A stretch of 64,000 nucleotides of DNA. It comes from Hippophae tibetana. Its lineage: Eukaryota; Streptophyta; Magnoliopsida; Rosales; Elaeagnaceae. The stretch spans positions 27,592,001-27,656,000 of the forward strand of contig CM072806.1 in the NCBI GenBank assembly GCA_037013495.1, written 5' to 3'. Of this stretch, positions 25,545 through 37,430 are shown piece after piece. Within the stretch, counting starts at the first letter, position 1, and each line of letters starts with the position of its first letter. The translations under genes were made by a program, and so were the position numbers. The notes under the pieces were generated by a model. It saw only the letters and a program-made list of their open reading frames with translations, searched no databases and was not told the DNA's origin.

Positions 25545-26504
25545 GTGAGGTACATATTAATTCTCAATGCATGTTAAAATTTGTACATATGATGGATTGA
25601 GAATGTGAACCTAATACTCAAAATTATATCATTCATCATTACTAGTAAGGTAAATTTTATTTTTCTCTCTTCATTTTAGATTCATTAGGGACAATATAGA
25701 TTTTAAGTTGGGAGTGGAAAAAGTCATTTTCATATTTCTATTAGGAATTTAAACCAAATTTCAGAAATAATTTTTCACTTTTTTTTTACTTGTTTTGTTT
25801 GAGTGTTTAAAGTAAATTTATACATCAATGACAGGAACATGATCGTGATAACTTTAATATCTAGATGACTCTAAGTTATACTTCAATTAAGGAATGATTT
25901 AAATGTAAATTAAACTTAGTGTGAAACTTTTATAGTTGGTAGTAAGAATGATTGAAGTAATCTGAGTACCTACGATTATTTTGTGTGTGAATATTTCATA
26001 GAAAAATTTAAGGTCTCAACAAACTATAGAATACACAGTGCTTAGGAAAGGATTTGGACCATTTATGGACAGTTTAAACCTTTTAAAACCTGCCACTTGT
26101 ATACTTATCATTAGTAGTTCTTTTGAGCTTATATAATTTATAAAACTTTTCTTTCTTTACCATGCTATAACCTACCATTTTATGAGCCAAAGAAGAAAAT
26201 TATCCTACCCTTTTACTTTCTAAGAGGACTTAAAAATAAACATATGTTTGATAAATTTGATATTAACTCTCAATGGGTGAAAATTTTAGTAAAACTTTGA
26301 CTACAACCCAAAACATTTTGAAAACAAGAAGTTTCGGGTTATAAAAAAAAATTTGAATGAAAAAAGGACTAAAGTTTAGTAATTTAATTTTGTATCTCTT
26401 TAGTTATATAAAGAAGAAAAATTGGGAAGAAGATAAAGAAACAAAAAGAAGCAACAAAAAAAAAATGAGAAAAATAATTTAGTGATTTGATTCAACGTGA
26501 AAGT
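25545..26504 (+). other. Element A, 3' internal non-coding part
   Basis: Carries TTAGGGACAATATAGATTTTAAGTTGGGAG (25685-25714), a tract conserved in all four gypsy copies of this window (also 33471-33504, 41611-41640 and 57166-57199) and lying between env-like coding and the 3' LTR. No gene. Confidence 0.6.
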
Positions 26505-26509
26505 GTACC

Positions 26510-28558
26510 TGATAACTGTATTTTATATAGTTATTTTCACCTATTTTATTAATTAAAACTGCTATGTTCTTAATGTTTTTAGTTAATTTTAGTTTAATAA
26601 ATTAGTATTTAATTTTTTTTAAATATTTTAATAAAAATTAAATAATTTGTATCGAAAACGTACTTAATTGCAAATTTATGTCCAAAAATATAATTTCAGA
26701 TAAAAGAGTGTTTAATTGCAATTTGTAAAAGTCGAGAATATAAATTAAATTAAAATCGGGCTTAATTTTAATTATTGAAAGTTTAAACATTTAATTTAAA
26801 TTACCAAAAGGGCTATATTGCAATTAAACAAAGTTTAAAATGTAATTTGAAATATGTTTGTGGGTGAAAATACAATTAATAAAAGTGAGTTTTCTGCGCA
26901 GGTGAAGAATTCCACACGGCATCATCCATGCTTCAAAGTGGACTGTCAGATCAAACGCAGAAACGGTTAGGATGCGCGCGTGTTCTTCAAACCCGACCAA
27001 GGAGAGTGGGTGCAGAATTCCTGTCACGCGGCTTGGCGCCCGAGTGGGGCCCACTGGCCACGTAGACTGGCGTGCAGGGTGGGTCCCACATGTCGGCTGC
27101 GCAGAATTCCCCGAGGCACATCGCTCACCATTGGATCAGTTGAACGGTCCAGATTGAAGCATGTGGATCCAGCTGTCGCGCACCGAGTCGCTACCCGAGA
27201 TGTTCCCGTGCGTTGCGCTCCATCGTTTCTCCATGAGCCCGACCTGCCCGTCCAATGAAACTCTGCCACGTGTCTCTGAATTGCTCGCAGCCAATCACAT
27301 GGCGACACGTGGCATGCGTAGAAGAAAATAATAATTTAGAAACGCGCAGAATTGTTTTCACGCGTGATATTGTTTTATTCCCCCCATTTATTTGTGTCCC
27401 CTGCTAATATTAAAAAAATATAATAATAATAAAAAAAAGAAAGAATTGAATAGTGGAGGATATATGTAACGGGAATTTTTCATTTGTACGCGTTTTTTTT
27501 TTTGGTTTCGTTTTTAGTTTTCTTTTTGCAGAACTCTCTTCTTCTTCTTTTCTTCATTTTATTTTGAGCAGAGAGTTTTCTCTCAAATTTTGGGAAGGAT
27601 TTTCGAGCTCTTTGATTTTTTTTAATTATTTCATCTTAAGAAGTTTCCATTTTTCCCTCTCTGCGTGTCTCTTTTACACGTAGAAAATTTTATTTTGACA
27701 TTTTTGTTGTGTATTATCTTAGGGAAATTACAGAGAAAGAGGTTGATGAAGAAGAAGGAAATGGAAGAAATTATTTTTCATTGAGGAGTCGTGAAAGAGT
27801 TTCTCCTAACTCATTTTCTTTTAATTTTTGTTTCTCTGCAATGTTTTATTTTTGTGGTGTTGTAATTTTAATTTCTGCTATGAACTAATATATTTGTTCT
27901 AGGATTGCAGTGTTACGTAAATTATGAAACTTGAAGTAATCATTTTTGAATGATTTGTGGAATTGTTTTAAGTTGTTTATTTTACCTGCTTTAAATGTTT
28001 TTAATTATCGGAAGATTAATTAACTGATATGTGACACTTAAATAAACTTGGAAAAGGAATTTTTGTGGGTTGCTCGGGATAAAATAATATATATACATAA
28101 GGGATAGAAATATACTTTTATTATATGTGTAACTTTTTTGAGAACTCAAAACTTAATAAATCTGGTTGAAATTAATTCTCATAGGAATATAGTGAATCAT
28201 TTTAACTAGATGTGTCTGTATGGAGCTTGAAAGAGATATATGGATAAATTAGGAGTTCTTGGTTAACAACTTAATACATAAGAACATAAATCAAGAGAGA
28301 ATAAAATATTCAAGTGAATTAATTTGGGTAAACTGCAATCCTAGAATTTTCATAAAAATTGTTAAAAAGAAACAAAAATATTGATTAAGTCAAACTGCAT
28401 AAAATTATTTATTGTTTGAATAAAATTAGGTTTAAATAATTTTAGTAATTAACAAGAGTTGGTAACATTTCTCTGTGGGAACGATAATTTATTTATCATA
28501 TTATTACTTGAGACCGTGTATACTTGCACGTTTTTTGTGTGTTGTAAAACACACAACA
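26510..28558 (+). mobile_element. Solo LTR, 2049 bp, perfect 5-bp target duplication
   Basis: Begins TGATAACTG and ends CACACAACA, with GTACC directly on both sides (26505-26509 and 28559-28563). The 3' part contains TCTCTGTGGGAACGATAATT ... ACTTGCAC, typical of plant gypsy LTR ends. No internal element sequence remains, so the copy arose by recombination between two LTRs. Orientation follows from that end signature. It contains a GC-rich U3 island and pyrimidine tracts (27530-27600) likely to be leader sequence. Confidence 0.9.
26900..27345 (+). promoter_or_regulatory. GC-rich, CpG-rich U3 island with two CACGTG boxes
   Basis: Stands out sharply from the AT-rich surroundings. CACGTG occurs at 27267-27272 and 27306-27311, with CCAAT words at 27252 and 27291; an AT-rich TATA-like stretch follows at 27407-27435. 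G-box and ABRE-type words bind bZIP/bHLH factors in plants; use here is inference. Open frames across this stretch reflect GC content, not a gene. Confidence 0.55.
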
Positions 28559-28563
28559 GTACC

Positions 28564-28688
28564 CATAGTATAATTAGCTATTAACGTAAAGATAAATACT
28601 AGCTAGATGAGTCAGGTAACATATGGAGCTATTTTAGAACTTAAAATGGTGGTGTTTGAATGTAATTTTAAATTCTCCTACTTTTGTG
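28564..28688 (+). other. Element A fragment between two insertions
   Basis: 125 bp of element A 3' region left between the solo LTR and the short CACTA element. Confidence 0.5.
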
Positions 28689-29646
28689 CACTACTACAAA
28701 AATTTGTAAAATTTACTCATTTTCTATTATACTCAAATTAAAACCTGTATTCAATTAATAAATAATAGTAGGAAAAAATCTGTTTAACAAATAGTTTAAA
28801 TAATGCAAATAATTGAAAAATAAAATATTAATTAATAACAGAAAAATTACCATGGTGTTGTTCTATGTTATTCAAGATCATCATATTATTCTCCTGATGT
28901 TATAATACAAACCTACATATATAATACAAAAATTTATACACATAAATAATAGAAAAAAATATGAATAATAAGTGCGTAGAATTAATAGAAATACTTACAA
29001 GAGTAAATGAAGTGACAAAATGAAGAAAATGAAGAAAAAATGGTGTTTTGTAAGTGATAAATGGGTATAAATTTTTTGAGCATTTTGCTCAAAAAATAGG
29101 GGATCTAAAAGATTAGTTAGAGAGGAAGAAAACCTACTAACTAGTGCTGGAATTGGTAGTCGTAGGTGGTCGGAAAATGAGAAAGAGTGGAGGAGAAGTG
29201 GAAGAGGTTTTGGGTTTTTGAGAGTTATGCAGCGCTTGGAATAGTTTCTATATGGGGAAGAAAGAAAAGAAAAGAATTTATCCATGTGTGTAGCGTCAAT
29301 TCTACGTGTCAATCAACGCTATCCATGTGTGTAGCGTCGGTTCTACGTGTCAATCGACGCTATCCAACTGTGTGGCATCTGTTCTAGGTGTCAACCGAGC
29401 TACGCTATGTGGATAGCATAAGTTCTATATGTCAATTGACGCTATGCTACGTGGATAGCGTCAGTTCATCACGTCAATTGATGCTACGTCCACCTATAGT
29501 GTCGGTTCGACACATCAACCGATGCTATATCCTATGTGGATAGCATCGGTTCTACACCGAACTGACTTTAAATTCATTATAAGTCGGTTTTTGGAAAAAA
29601 AACCTGACTTTACATATCGACTTAAATACCCCTTTTTGTAGTAATG
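28689..29646. mobile_element. Non-autonomous CACTA element, 958 bp, with perfect 3-bp duplication
   Basis: Left end CACTACTACAAAAA, right end TTTTTGTAGTAATG; the terminal repeats match at 13 of 14 positions and are flanked by GTG on both sides (28686-28688 and 29647-29649). No transposase coding. The right third is an array of hairpin units. It would depend on a CACTA transposase supplied elsewhere; its termini differ from those of the large CACTA element at 1313-11983. Confidence 0.92.
29283..29565. repeat. Subterminal hairpin array of the short CACTA element
   Basis: About six units of 45-50 bp, each an imperfect inverted repeat of the form TAGCGTCGGTT - TACGTGTCAATC - GACGCTA, with diverged copies towards the right. 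Many CpG sites are retained. Candidate binding sites for a transposase cofactor. Confidence 0.88.
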
Positions 29647-29649
29647 GTG

Positions 29650-30320
29650 ATTCACCTTTCCATTCTTTCATAACCCGACACCTTAGACTAATGCATTAAT
29701 CTTGATAAAAACCTATTGATCTAAAGTAGTGTGATCATTCTACCTTAATGGAGAGTGAACTGAAAGGTAAGCCTATAGATTTTATGATTACAATGCTTAC
29801 ACACATCCTATTTACATAATCTATAGACCAAGAATTTTGTTCTATGAATGTCATGCATAAAATTATCTAGTATGAAGATTATATATTTTTGGTTAGATGA
29901 ATGTCTAAGAGTTGATCAAAAATGTGAATTAGTATTTGAATTAATCATTGACACAGAGTGAGATTTCAATAATATATGTATTGATTGTTATGGGTAATCT
30001 TTGAGACAAATGAATAATTGATTCGATAGTTCGTGTCTTTGTTTTTCTTTTCTATTCTATTTTTTTCTATTTTTATTTATTTACGTCGATTTAATTTAGT
30101 TATGATGTTTATGGTTATCATCACTAAAACTCCTCATGAGACTATAATTCATCCATTAGAGCAACATAGGCATTTAAAGGCTTGTTGCATATGTAAAATG
30201 TAATCGTATCATGAAAATGATTTAGTTTTGTTTAGTGTAGAATTATTTATTTTTCAAAATTGAGAGCCTTTTTTGAGCGCTTATCTTGCTAAGGACTAAC
30301 TAGAAGCTGGTTAGGGGTTG
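29650..30320 (+). other. Element A 3' internal sequence and purine-rich tract
   Basis: No gene. Ends AGAAGCTGGTTAGGGGTTG (30302-30320) directly before the 3' LTR, equivalent to AGAAGTTGGTTAGAGGTTG before the LTR at 50698. Confidence 0.65.
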
Positions 30321-31813
30321 TATTATGTGCCTAAAAGCACACATATCGTATGATTTAATAGAATTAGTTAAGTGAATTAAGTTTTAATATTATATTTTAA
30401 TCTAATTATTTTATAAATTTTTCAAAATAATGGGGTATGTTTTGATGCATTTAATGTATTTTGGACTTAAAAGGTTCAAATTGTAAAGGATCGATCAAAT
30501 TCTCACAATTAAGGGCATAATTGTTATACAATGAAGGACCTAAATGCAAACATTTATACAAGATACATAAATAAGGGGTCAAAACATTAAATTGTCAAAA
30601 TTAAGGGCGTGTTGTGGTATGATTATATATACATTATGGCACAGCATTCTTAGGATGTATTGAATATAATTGAAAATACATTCATGCTATGCCATGAGTT
30701 GACGAGCACCACAACCTCTACAATTGGATTTTCACTCAAATATCAAATTTCAAGCACATGTTTAACCAAAATATTCGATATTTGTTAGATTAGCATTTTA
30801 ATTATTTTAAACCTCTACGATTGTAATCCTAACTACATTGTAACTCTTTTACTATATTTATATATAGCTAGGGTTAACAACAAAAGCATCTATAGATTAT
30901 AGACATAGAAATTTATAGAAAATATGTAGGTCTATAGAGAAATTGAAGGCTAGACATAAGATATAAATTCAAAGAGGTAATTAAGTAGTTGGAATTCAGC
31001 CTTTGATATTAATCATTAGCTTCTTCTTATTTTCTTTTATGTTTTTCATTATTTTAGTTATGGTTCTTTCAGAATCCATGCCTAGCTAATTTCTTTATAT
31101 GATTATGGGTAATTTTCAAACCCTAGACAATGATTTTAGTTAATAAAATGTTATGACGATTTTTAGATTCAATATTTGATTTTTGATATGTTTAACTCTA
31201 TATTTAAATGCCATTACTATGCTTGTATGAATCAGAATGATCAACTAGTTTGTTGCCTGTATATGTTTAATTCTTGTTTAAGATGTTATCATATTGTCAT
31301 TTATGTAATCATTATTATTTTTATTCAAAGTGATATCTTATTGCTTTGTGACAGTGTGACAAGTAGGGTTGATACATTTAATAGAGGTTACTAGAAACTA
31401 TGACTAGGTTGTTCTAATTTAGGTTGATTTACGATGGTCTTTTACTTCAATTACAAAGTAAGAAAGGTGCATTTGAAGTCTTGTCTTAGTTGCATAGATT
31501 TCCCAAGCTAGAGTTAAGAATTCAAGGATAGTTCTAACTTTGATTCATGATATAACTTGTTAGATAATGGACTAATGGTGAGGGTAGTCACATAATCACT
31601 TGTTTATCTTAATATGTGTGCTCATGTATTTTATTTATTGTTTTATGTTTTACTTTAAAATAACTTTTAAAACCCCTTTACTAACTTACTAATAAGCTAA
31701 TAAATAGTTATATTTATTGTAGTAATTCTCATAGAATCAAGAACATTTGTTCTTAAATTACTTATCAATTATACAGTTTGATTATGTATGCTAGCATGTT
31801 TCCAAGCGTATCA
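30321..31813 (+). repeat. 3' LTR of element A
   Basis: 1493 bp, starts TATTATGTGCCTAAAAGC and ends CCAAGCGTATCA; co-linear with 17111-18694. Followed by TTTGT, the presumed target duplication. Confidence 0.87.
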
Positions 31814-31818
31814 TTTGT

Positions 31819-32170
31819 ATAATGGCACGATAAAAAAATCCAATCCCACATAAGTGATCAGAGAGCTATATGTCACAGCATGGTATAATGTGTGGCTTAG
31901 CATGTTTTCAACCTAAGCCTCCATATGTCCACCTGAGAACACCTCATCGCAACATGTGAATGTTTGGACAGCGATGTACATTGATTTTCCGATTGTTGAT
32001 ATTTTTTTGTTCTGACTTGTTTAACCTTCCATTTCTCACCTTGTTTTCACTTTTTTTCCCATTAACCTACAAAACATGAAAATGCCTTTTAGCGTAACAA
32101 AATTCTACAATAAAATAAAAAATTAATGCTTAAAATTATAGCAAATTATAGGTCAAAAATATGTATATCA
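31819..32170 (-). repeat. D1 3' LTR, proximal part (right of the element A insertion)
   Basis: Minus-strand U3-like sequence starting TGATATACAT at 32170 and containing CAGCATGGTATAATGTG; continued at 17110-16240 on the other side of element A. The start is placed by comparison with the purine-tract region of D2. Confidence 0.6.
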
Positions 32171-34100
32171 AAGTCCTCGAAACCTATATTTTGCTAGTCC
32201 TCGAGCAAAACAAAAACTAAAAAGACAAGTAATAATACTAAAAGCAAAATTACTGACTAAAATCAGTAAAATTTCTCATGCCTTAGTCGCTTTTTAGTTC
32301 ATAATTAAGGCTCAAGCACAAGTTCATCCAACATCTCAAAACATCAAGGTTCATCATGAAAATTAGTTTTGCATCACAAATCCATGCCTTATTACTCAAA
32401 ATGTATTGACATTAATTCTCTAAAACCTAATATTAAGAATTTGAATTTTCTTTTATTCTATTGCTCCCAAGATATGCTCTTAATATCGCATTGATCCTAT
32501 GGGTTCAAGCACTCAACAAATTATATGCAAATAGAAGTTATGTAGAGAATAAAGTAAATAGGTTCGCATATGTTTATAAACAAGAAAAAGGCTCACATAT
32601 GCACAAAATAGATCTCATGAATATAATCAAATGTTAGGATTATGAAGACACGACATTGCTCATATCATACTGCAATCAAACTTATTAAGTAAGCAATATC
32701 AAGTATATGCCTATAAAAGAATGAAAATGCATTTGACTTAAAGGGGTTATTTCTACTACTTTTCAACAACCATATCACTACTTTTAAGATTTTAGGATCA
32801 TAATATTTATTTATACCTTTTTTTTCTCTTTGTTTTTTCGTTCTTATTTTGAATAAGAAATAGACCCACATATGTATATATTATTTGTGGTGAAAGGCTA
32901 GTATAATTTTTTTGTTCTAAGAGAACCCTGTATATATCATTTTGCACTAGAAGTCAAGCATGAAATGAAGGCTACTTAAGTCACTCAATAAAAGTAATGA
33001 AAATAAGCAAATGATACTTTATTTGATTGTTTAAAATCCTAACATACAATGCAAAACTTATAGAGATCATATGATAATTTAGAATCACAAGGAAGGTACG
33101 TATTTTAAAAGATTAGAAGAACAATTCTCTCTCTAAAAGAAACACTATAGGCTCATCTCAAAATTTGATTTTAGACACTAAATTTGGGTTCATCTCAAAT
33201 TCAACATTCCAAGTATGAAATATAGACTACGAATAGGAACAAGCTTTTACAACAAAAAATGAACATGTTTAAGAAATCAGACATAAAATGTATAAAGACT
33301 CAATTACTCACCTTAAATTGACCAAAAACATGATTGCTTTGTATCAAAATGTTTTTTGTTGGATCTATTTGTACACAAAACAACTAAACATAAAACAAAT
33401 GTTCAAAACAATAGAAAAAAATGTTTGAAAAAATCAAAATTCATAATTTCTAAGGAACTTTTCCCTCATCCCAACTTAAAATCTACATTGTCCCCAATGT
33501 TCAATGTAAATCCAAGGAAAAAGAAGAAAATGAAAGAAAATTTACTCTTATTATAATAGCGATGAGTTATTAAGCAATGGGATTCAATTAATACTATCAT
33601 TGCACCCATTATCCAATACAAGTTCTATCACATATAGAGAGTCATTGTGTACATCATATATATCATATATCACCAAACATTTAAGAAATTAAAGGTTTCA
33701 ATTCAAATAAAAATTGTCCAAAAGAAAAAAATAAAAGATATAAAAGTAAGTTAAATACATCAAATCATAAAATAAAAATAAAAGGCAATAAAAAAAACAT
33801 ACATAAATAAATGAGCTGGGATAACTTGGGGCTTCAATCTTTCATATCTTTTAGATCCTCTTAATTTTCAACTTTATATGTCTTAAAAAAAATTCATGCC
33901 CTTGATACTCAAGCACTTCCTTAAATTGGATACTCAAGCACTCATGCCCTTTACATCTCATGAATGGACTACATATATTCAGCTTGAAAGTGCATTTGTC
34001 CACTAAACCATTCCTATTGTTAGGATTTGTATTCTTTGGTATGGAAGAGTTCCTTACATTAGAAAAATTGCACTTAGGTCAATTGAAATTTCGATAGACA
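32171..34100 (-). other. D1 3' internal non-coding region
   Basis: Co-linear with 40232-42200 (D2): shared words include CTTCAAGGGGTT/CTTAAAGGGGTT, the tract CCAACTTAAAATCTACATTG (33471-33490) and GCTTGAAAGTGCATTTG (33982). No coding frame of note. Confidence 0.7.
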
Positions 34101-35799
34101 TTTGGGACCTAGATGAGTGGTGGAAACACCCATCCATGAAATCTTTTTGTGTGCTCTATTCTAACTCAGACAAGTAGGCATCACAATATGAATTAAGAAA
34201 ATAGTATAGTAGAAGTACAAAACATTATGCTTAATTCAAAACATAACAAAAACAACCAGCAGATAAGAAATAATAATTTGTAATAAACACACACGTGATG
34301 GTATTGCCTCATAGGCTCTTGTCCAGGCTAGCAACATGTATATACATGGAAAATGTCACACAATATATGAATCAAGCATACATATTGAAAAGCTACAAAT
34401 GATTTCCAATCACTTCAAAACCTTTTATATGAGAACATATTCTGTAAATAATAATTGTACTCTCAGAATATGCGATCATACATAACACAAACATATAACG
34501 AGGTAAACCAATATAGAACCCCTACCTTTGTGGTAGCATCTAAGGGTTTCTTATGGAAACCACTCGATAGAAAAAAATCTACAAAAATAGAATAAATAGA
34601 TATAACTAGATAGATAAGTATAAAAGTAAATACCTTTATAAATTGAGACCTATACCCTAACTACCTACACTATTCTCACTTACTGTCTCTGCAGCACCTA
34701 ATCTAAGTAGATCCTAGTTCATCCCTAGAGCACCATTACCATATAATGTGATTGAATATTGATGGCCCAAAATCTTAACATGTATATACATTATGACTAG
34801 TAACACCCAGTTGACACATAACACACAAACATATAGGTTTCTAACCTTACAACCCCCAACTGACACATGACACGACCACATAGGTTCCTCACCTATAGGA
34901 AGTATTGCATCCTTGCAAATATCCACCAATAAATGACACACCATCATAACTCCAAACTTTAGTAGCAAACACCATCTAAAGTATTCACAACTTAAGAGCA
35001 CAATTTTGTTCTCACAAATGATTAATGAACATTCAAGGTAATTATGAAATGAAATGAGGTAGCCACCTCAACACTGAAAGTAACTCCTCAAAATGATATG
35101 GCTTTCTACTAACCAACCATACATTTTACCTCTCATCAAAATCTCACATCATATGAGAGTGAATCTTTTTTGATGTCCTACATCATAGAGATGCTACACT
35201 ATTTCTGGAACTTAACACTCAAAAAGAAAATGAACCATAAACTAACTTGGAAGTCTGATTCCAATAGAGTAGAGCTTCTCCCCAATTTTAGCCAATAAAA
35301 CAAGAAGGTGAAGGGGAATTTATTGAAAAAAATCTAGCTTTTTGGATCCTTGTCGATCCCTTACCGTTTAAGGTTGGTAAGGAAACTAGTCGTTAAACTA
35401 TCCATTACACACTCATCAATTGAGGTCGATGAGAACTTGGTGAGAATGTCAATGAGGTAATGGGAATATAATGACAACAATGTAAACTCACTTGCAAGAT
35501 CGCTTGCTAAAAACCACAATGAACGACATTTCCAACAAGTAGAAACTCCCAGTCCCTAATGGGACACAATGATAACAAAAAAAGTCCCCAATAGGACACC
35601 ATGAAAAAAACACCCGACAATACAAACTATATGAAAACTAAGAGAGTGAGTATGTGTAACAACAAACACGAAACTCTATTCTAAGTGATATTGTTACACT
35701 AGTAACCAAACTTACAAAGGATAGACAAAAACATCAAATGAAATATAGAAACCATGTTTTACACATGGGAATGCCAACACCAAAATGATAGGACTTAAA
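34100..35799 (-). repeat. Copia LTR (C family) inserted in D1
   Basis: The right end GGGAATGCCAACACC ... GGACTTAAA (35768-35799) matches the outer end of the C-family LTR. The middle (CCCTACCTTTGTGG, 34528; ACCTATACCCTAACTACCTA, 34649) matches the C2 LTR near 42985 and 43076. The left end is not recognisable; D1 sequence resumes by about 35960 (CACCCTAGCTTTAGCACA). Confidence 0.65.
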
Positions 35800-35959
35800 A
35801 TATATTTTATCTCTTCATGTATTATGTGAACTTGATCTTTTATTGATATTCTTAAAGAAAAGACAACTCTCTTACTAGCTTAAGTGGTTTTTGGTCCACT
35901 TGTAAGGATTCTCATATAGTTTAGGGTTAATAAATCATTAGGTTGTAATAAAACCTCAC

Positions 35960-36676
35960 TAATGAAGAATTTCACCCTAGCTTTAGCACATAACTCTATA
36001 AATATCTATAAGAATTTAAAGCTTATCCAATGAATATTTACCAATAATTTGATCATTTTGTTGATTATTGCCCTAACATCCATTGTTTTTGTGGATTGGA
36101 TGGAAAATAGTAATATGGTCCTTTCTTTTTCCAAAGTGATATATTGTGTGATAGGAATCAATCTAGATAAGATAAAATATTTCCAAATTTAAGAGACATT
36201 CGTTAACTCTTCAGCATCAAAAGATTTGTGTCTCTCATTTACTATCTCTGAATTTGTCCCCCTTAATGTTAGGGCCTTTATTACCTCTTCATAATCCACA
36301 TGATCTAAATAAACATCATATTCACCATGTCCAACATCTATCATCCCATAAAATGAATTTTATATCAGATGCATCAAAGGGTACTAGCACGCCCCTAACC
36401 ATTGCCTTATAATCCACAACATAAGAACCTATGGCACAAAACTCTCTGATTGTGAACATAAGGACCATCCTTGAACTGCTATTTTATTAGTCACACCAGG
36501 AAAAAGATACTCCCCAAATTCAATCCCTCTTTACCCAAAAAAAAATATATTTATTAATCTATGTAGCTTTATCAAATCATTTTTTTTTGCCTAAAAAAAC
36601 TAACAATTCTATCCTTATTAAACTCTTATGACACAACTTGCTCCTTACCCTTTTCACTACTCCTTTTTGGTGCCAT
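35960..36676 (-). pseudogene. D1 env-like ORF (PF20167-like plant retroelement protein), interrupted
   Basis: Minus strand from ATG at 36676: MAPKRSSEKGKEQVVS then a stop; further on VRGVLVPFDASDIKF near 36390. The same start (MAPKRS...) and a similar ..VLVLFDPSNIN block occur in the plus-strand copy at 55876, and VFVPFSHFGIN in D2. This is the family found between pol and the 3' LTR in Athila-like elements, sometimes called env-like; Pfam groups it as a putative plant transposon protein. Its function is not known. Stops and frame changes are frequent. An open frame at 36852-36577 overlaps the start in another phase and is probably chance. Confidence 0.7.
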
Positions 36677-37430
36677 TTTTGCAAGTTAAAAGTGTGAAAC
36701 ATACACACCAAGTAATTTCCATAAAGTATTTCAATTAAACTCTTTTCCACATTGCCTATCCAAACTAGGGTTCGTTTACTTAGACCTAAAAAATATTTAC
36801 TTTTAATATTAGCAAATAAAACCAAAACATTATCTTGAGAGTAGAGGGTCACTTACTTTTTTGATTTTTCAAACCATTTAGTAAAGAAGAGGAAGGCAGA
36901 TGATAGATACCAAATATGAAACTTTGGTGAAGATGGAAGGAAATCCCTACAATAGTGGCCCAAATAATGATTAGTGATATGGCTTTGAGGAAAAGATCAG
37001 AAGAAAAGTGAAGATTTTAGAGAAGATAATGAATCTTTGTGAGAAAATCTTGTTTTGGGTGAGAAGAAAGGGAATTAGGGATGGGGATTTTTGAAAAAAA
37101 TTGATATTAGATCTAAATTATGGAAACTAGAGGTGTTTTAGTGTAAAATTGGACACGATTTGAGGCACACATTTTTTTCAAACCGCCACGTGTGCTACAA
37201 ATGTTCCCAAACAAAATGACCTGAGACAAGTGTGCCACATAGAACATTTTTCAATGTCATGATGCGAAGCAAAAAAAATCTATTCCAGCCAAAATGACCC
37301 AGGAGTTGTATACCGTGGCACAAAGAAAGCATGTCGTGGAACTCTTTAATTTTTTTAAGTTAAAAATAATACTAAACAATACTAAATTGAAAAAATGTGA
37401 TAGTGATGCACAAATTTTGTATTAAAATTC
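36677..37430 (-). other. D1 leader upstream of the env-like ORF
   Basis: No coding. Contains CACGTGTGCTAC (37184), CGTGGCAC (37314) and TCGTGGAAC (37335) words. An equivalent leader of about 650 bp with GTGGCATGG precedes the plus-strand env-like ORF (55220-55875), which suggests a subgenomic promoter or splice leader; that is inference. Confidence 0.45.

Larger units (their letters stand above)
17111..31813 (+). mobile_element. Athila-like Ty3/gypsy element A with nested insertions
   Basis: Two direct LTRs (17111-18694 and 30321-31813), a primer site just inside the first, gag, the late conserved tract GGGACAATATAGATTTTAAG at 25689-25708, and a purine-rich tract before the second LTR. Flanking five-mers are TTTAT (left) and TTTGT (right), a target duplication with one change. 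Pol and env-like coding is not recognised. The interior is filled by a copia relic (to 25544), a solo LTR (26510-28558) and a short CACTA element (28689-29646). The LTRs differ at many positions, so the insertion is old. Confidence 0.8.

Noticed and set aside
26972..27308. Overlapping open frames on both strands (61, 92 and 94 codons)
   Set aside because: They lie in the GC-rich U3 of a solo LTR, where stop codons are rare by composition; no domain or conserved start.
31825..31840. TGGCACGAT after the 3' LTR of element A, resembling a tRNA-Asp primer site
   Set aside because: Match fades after nine bases, and the sequence is better explained as the continuation of the D1 LTR interrupted by element A.
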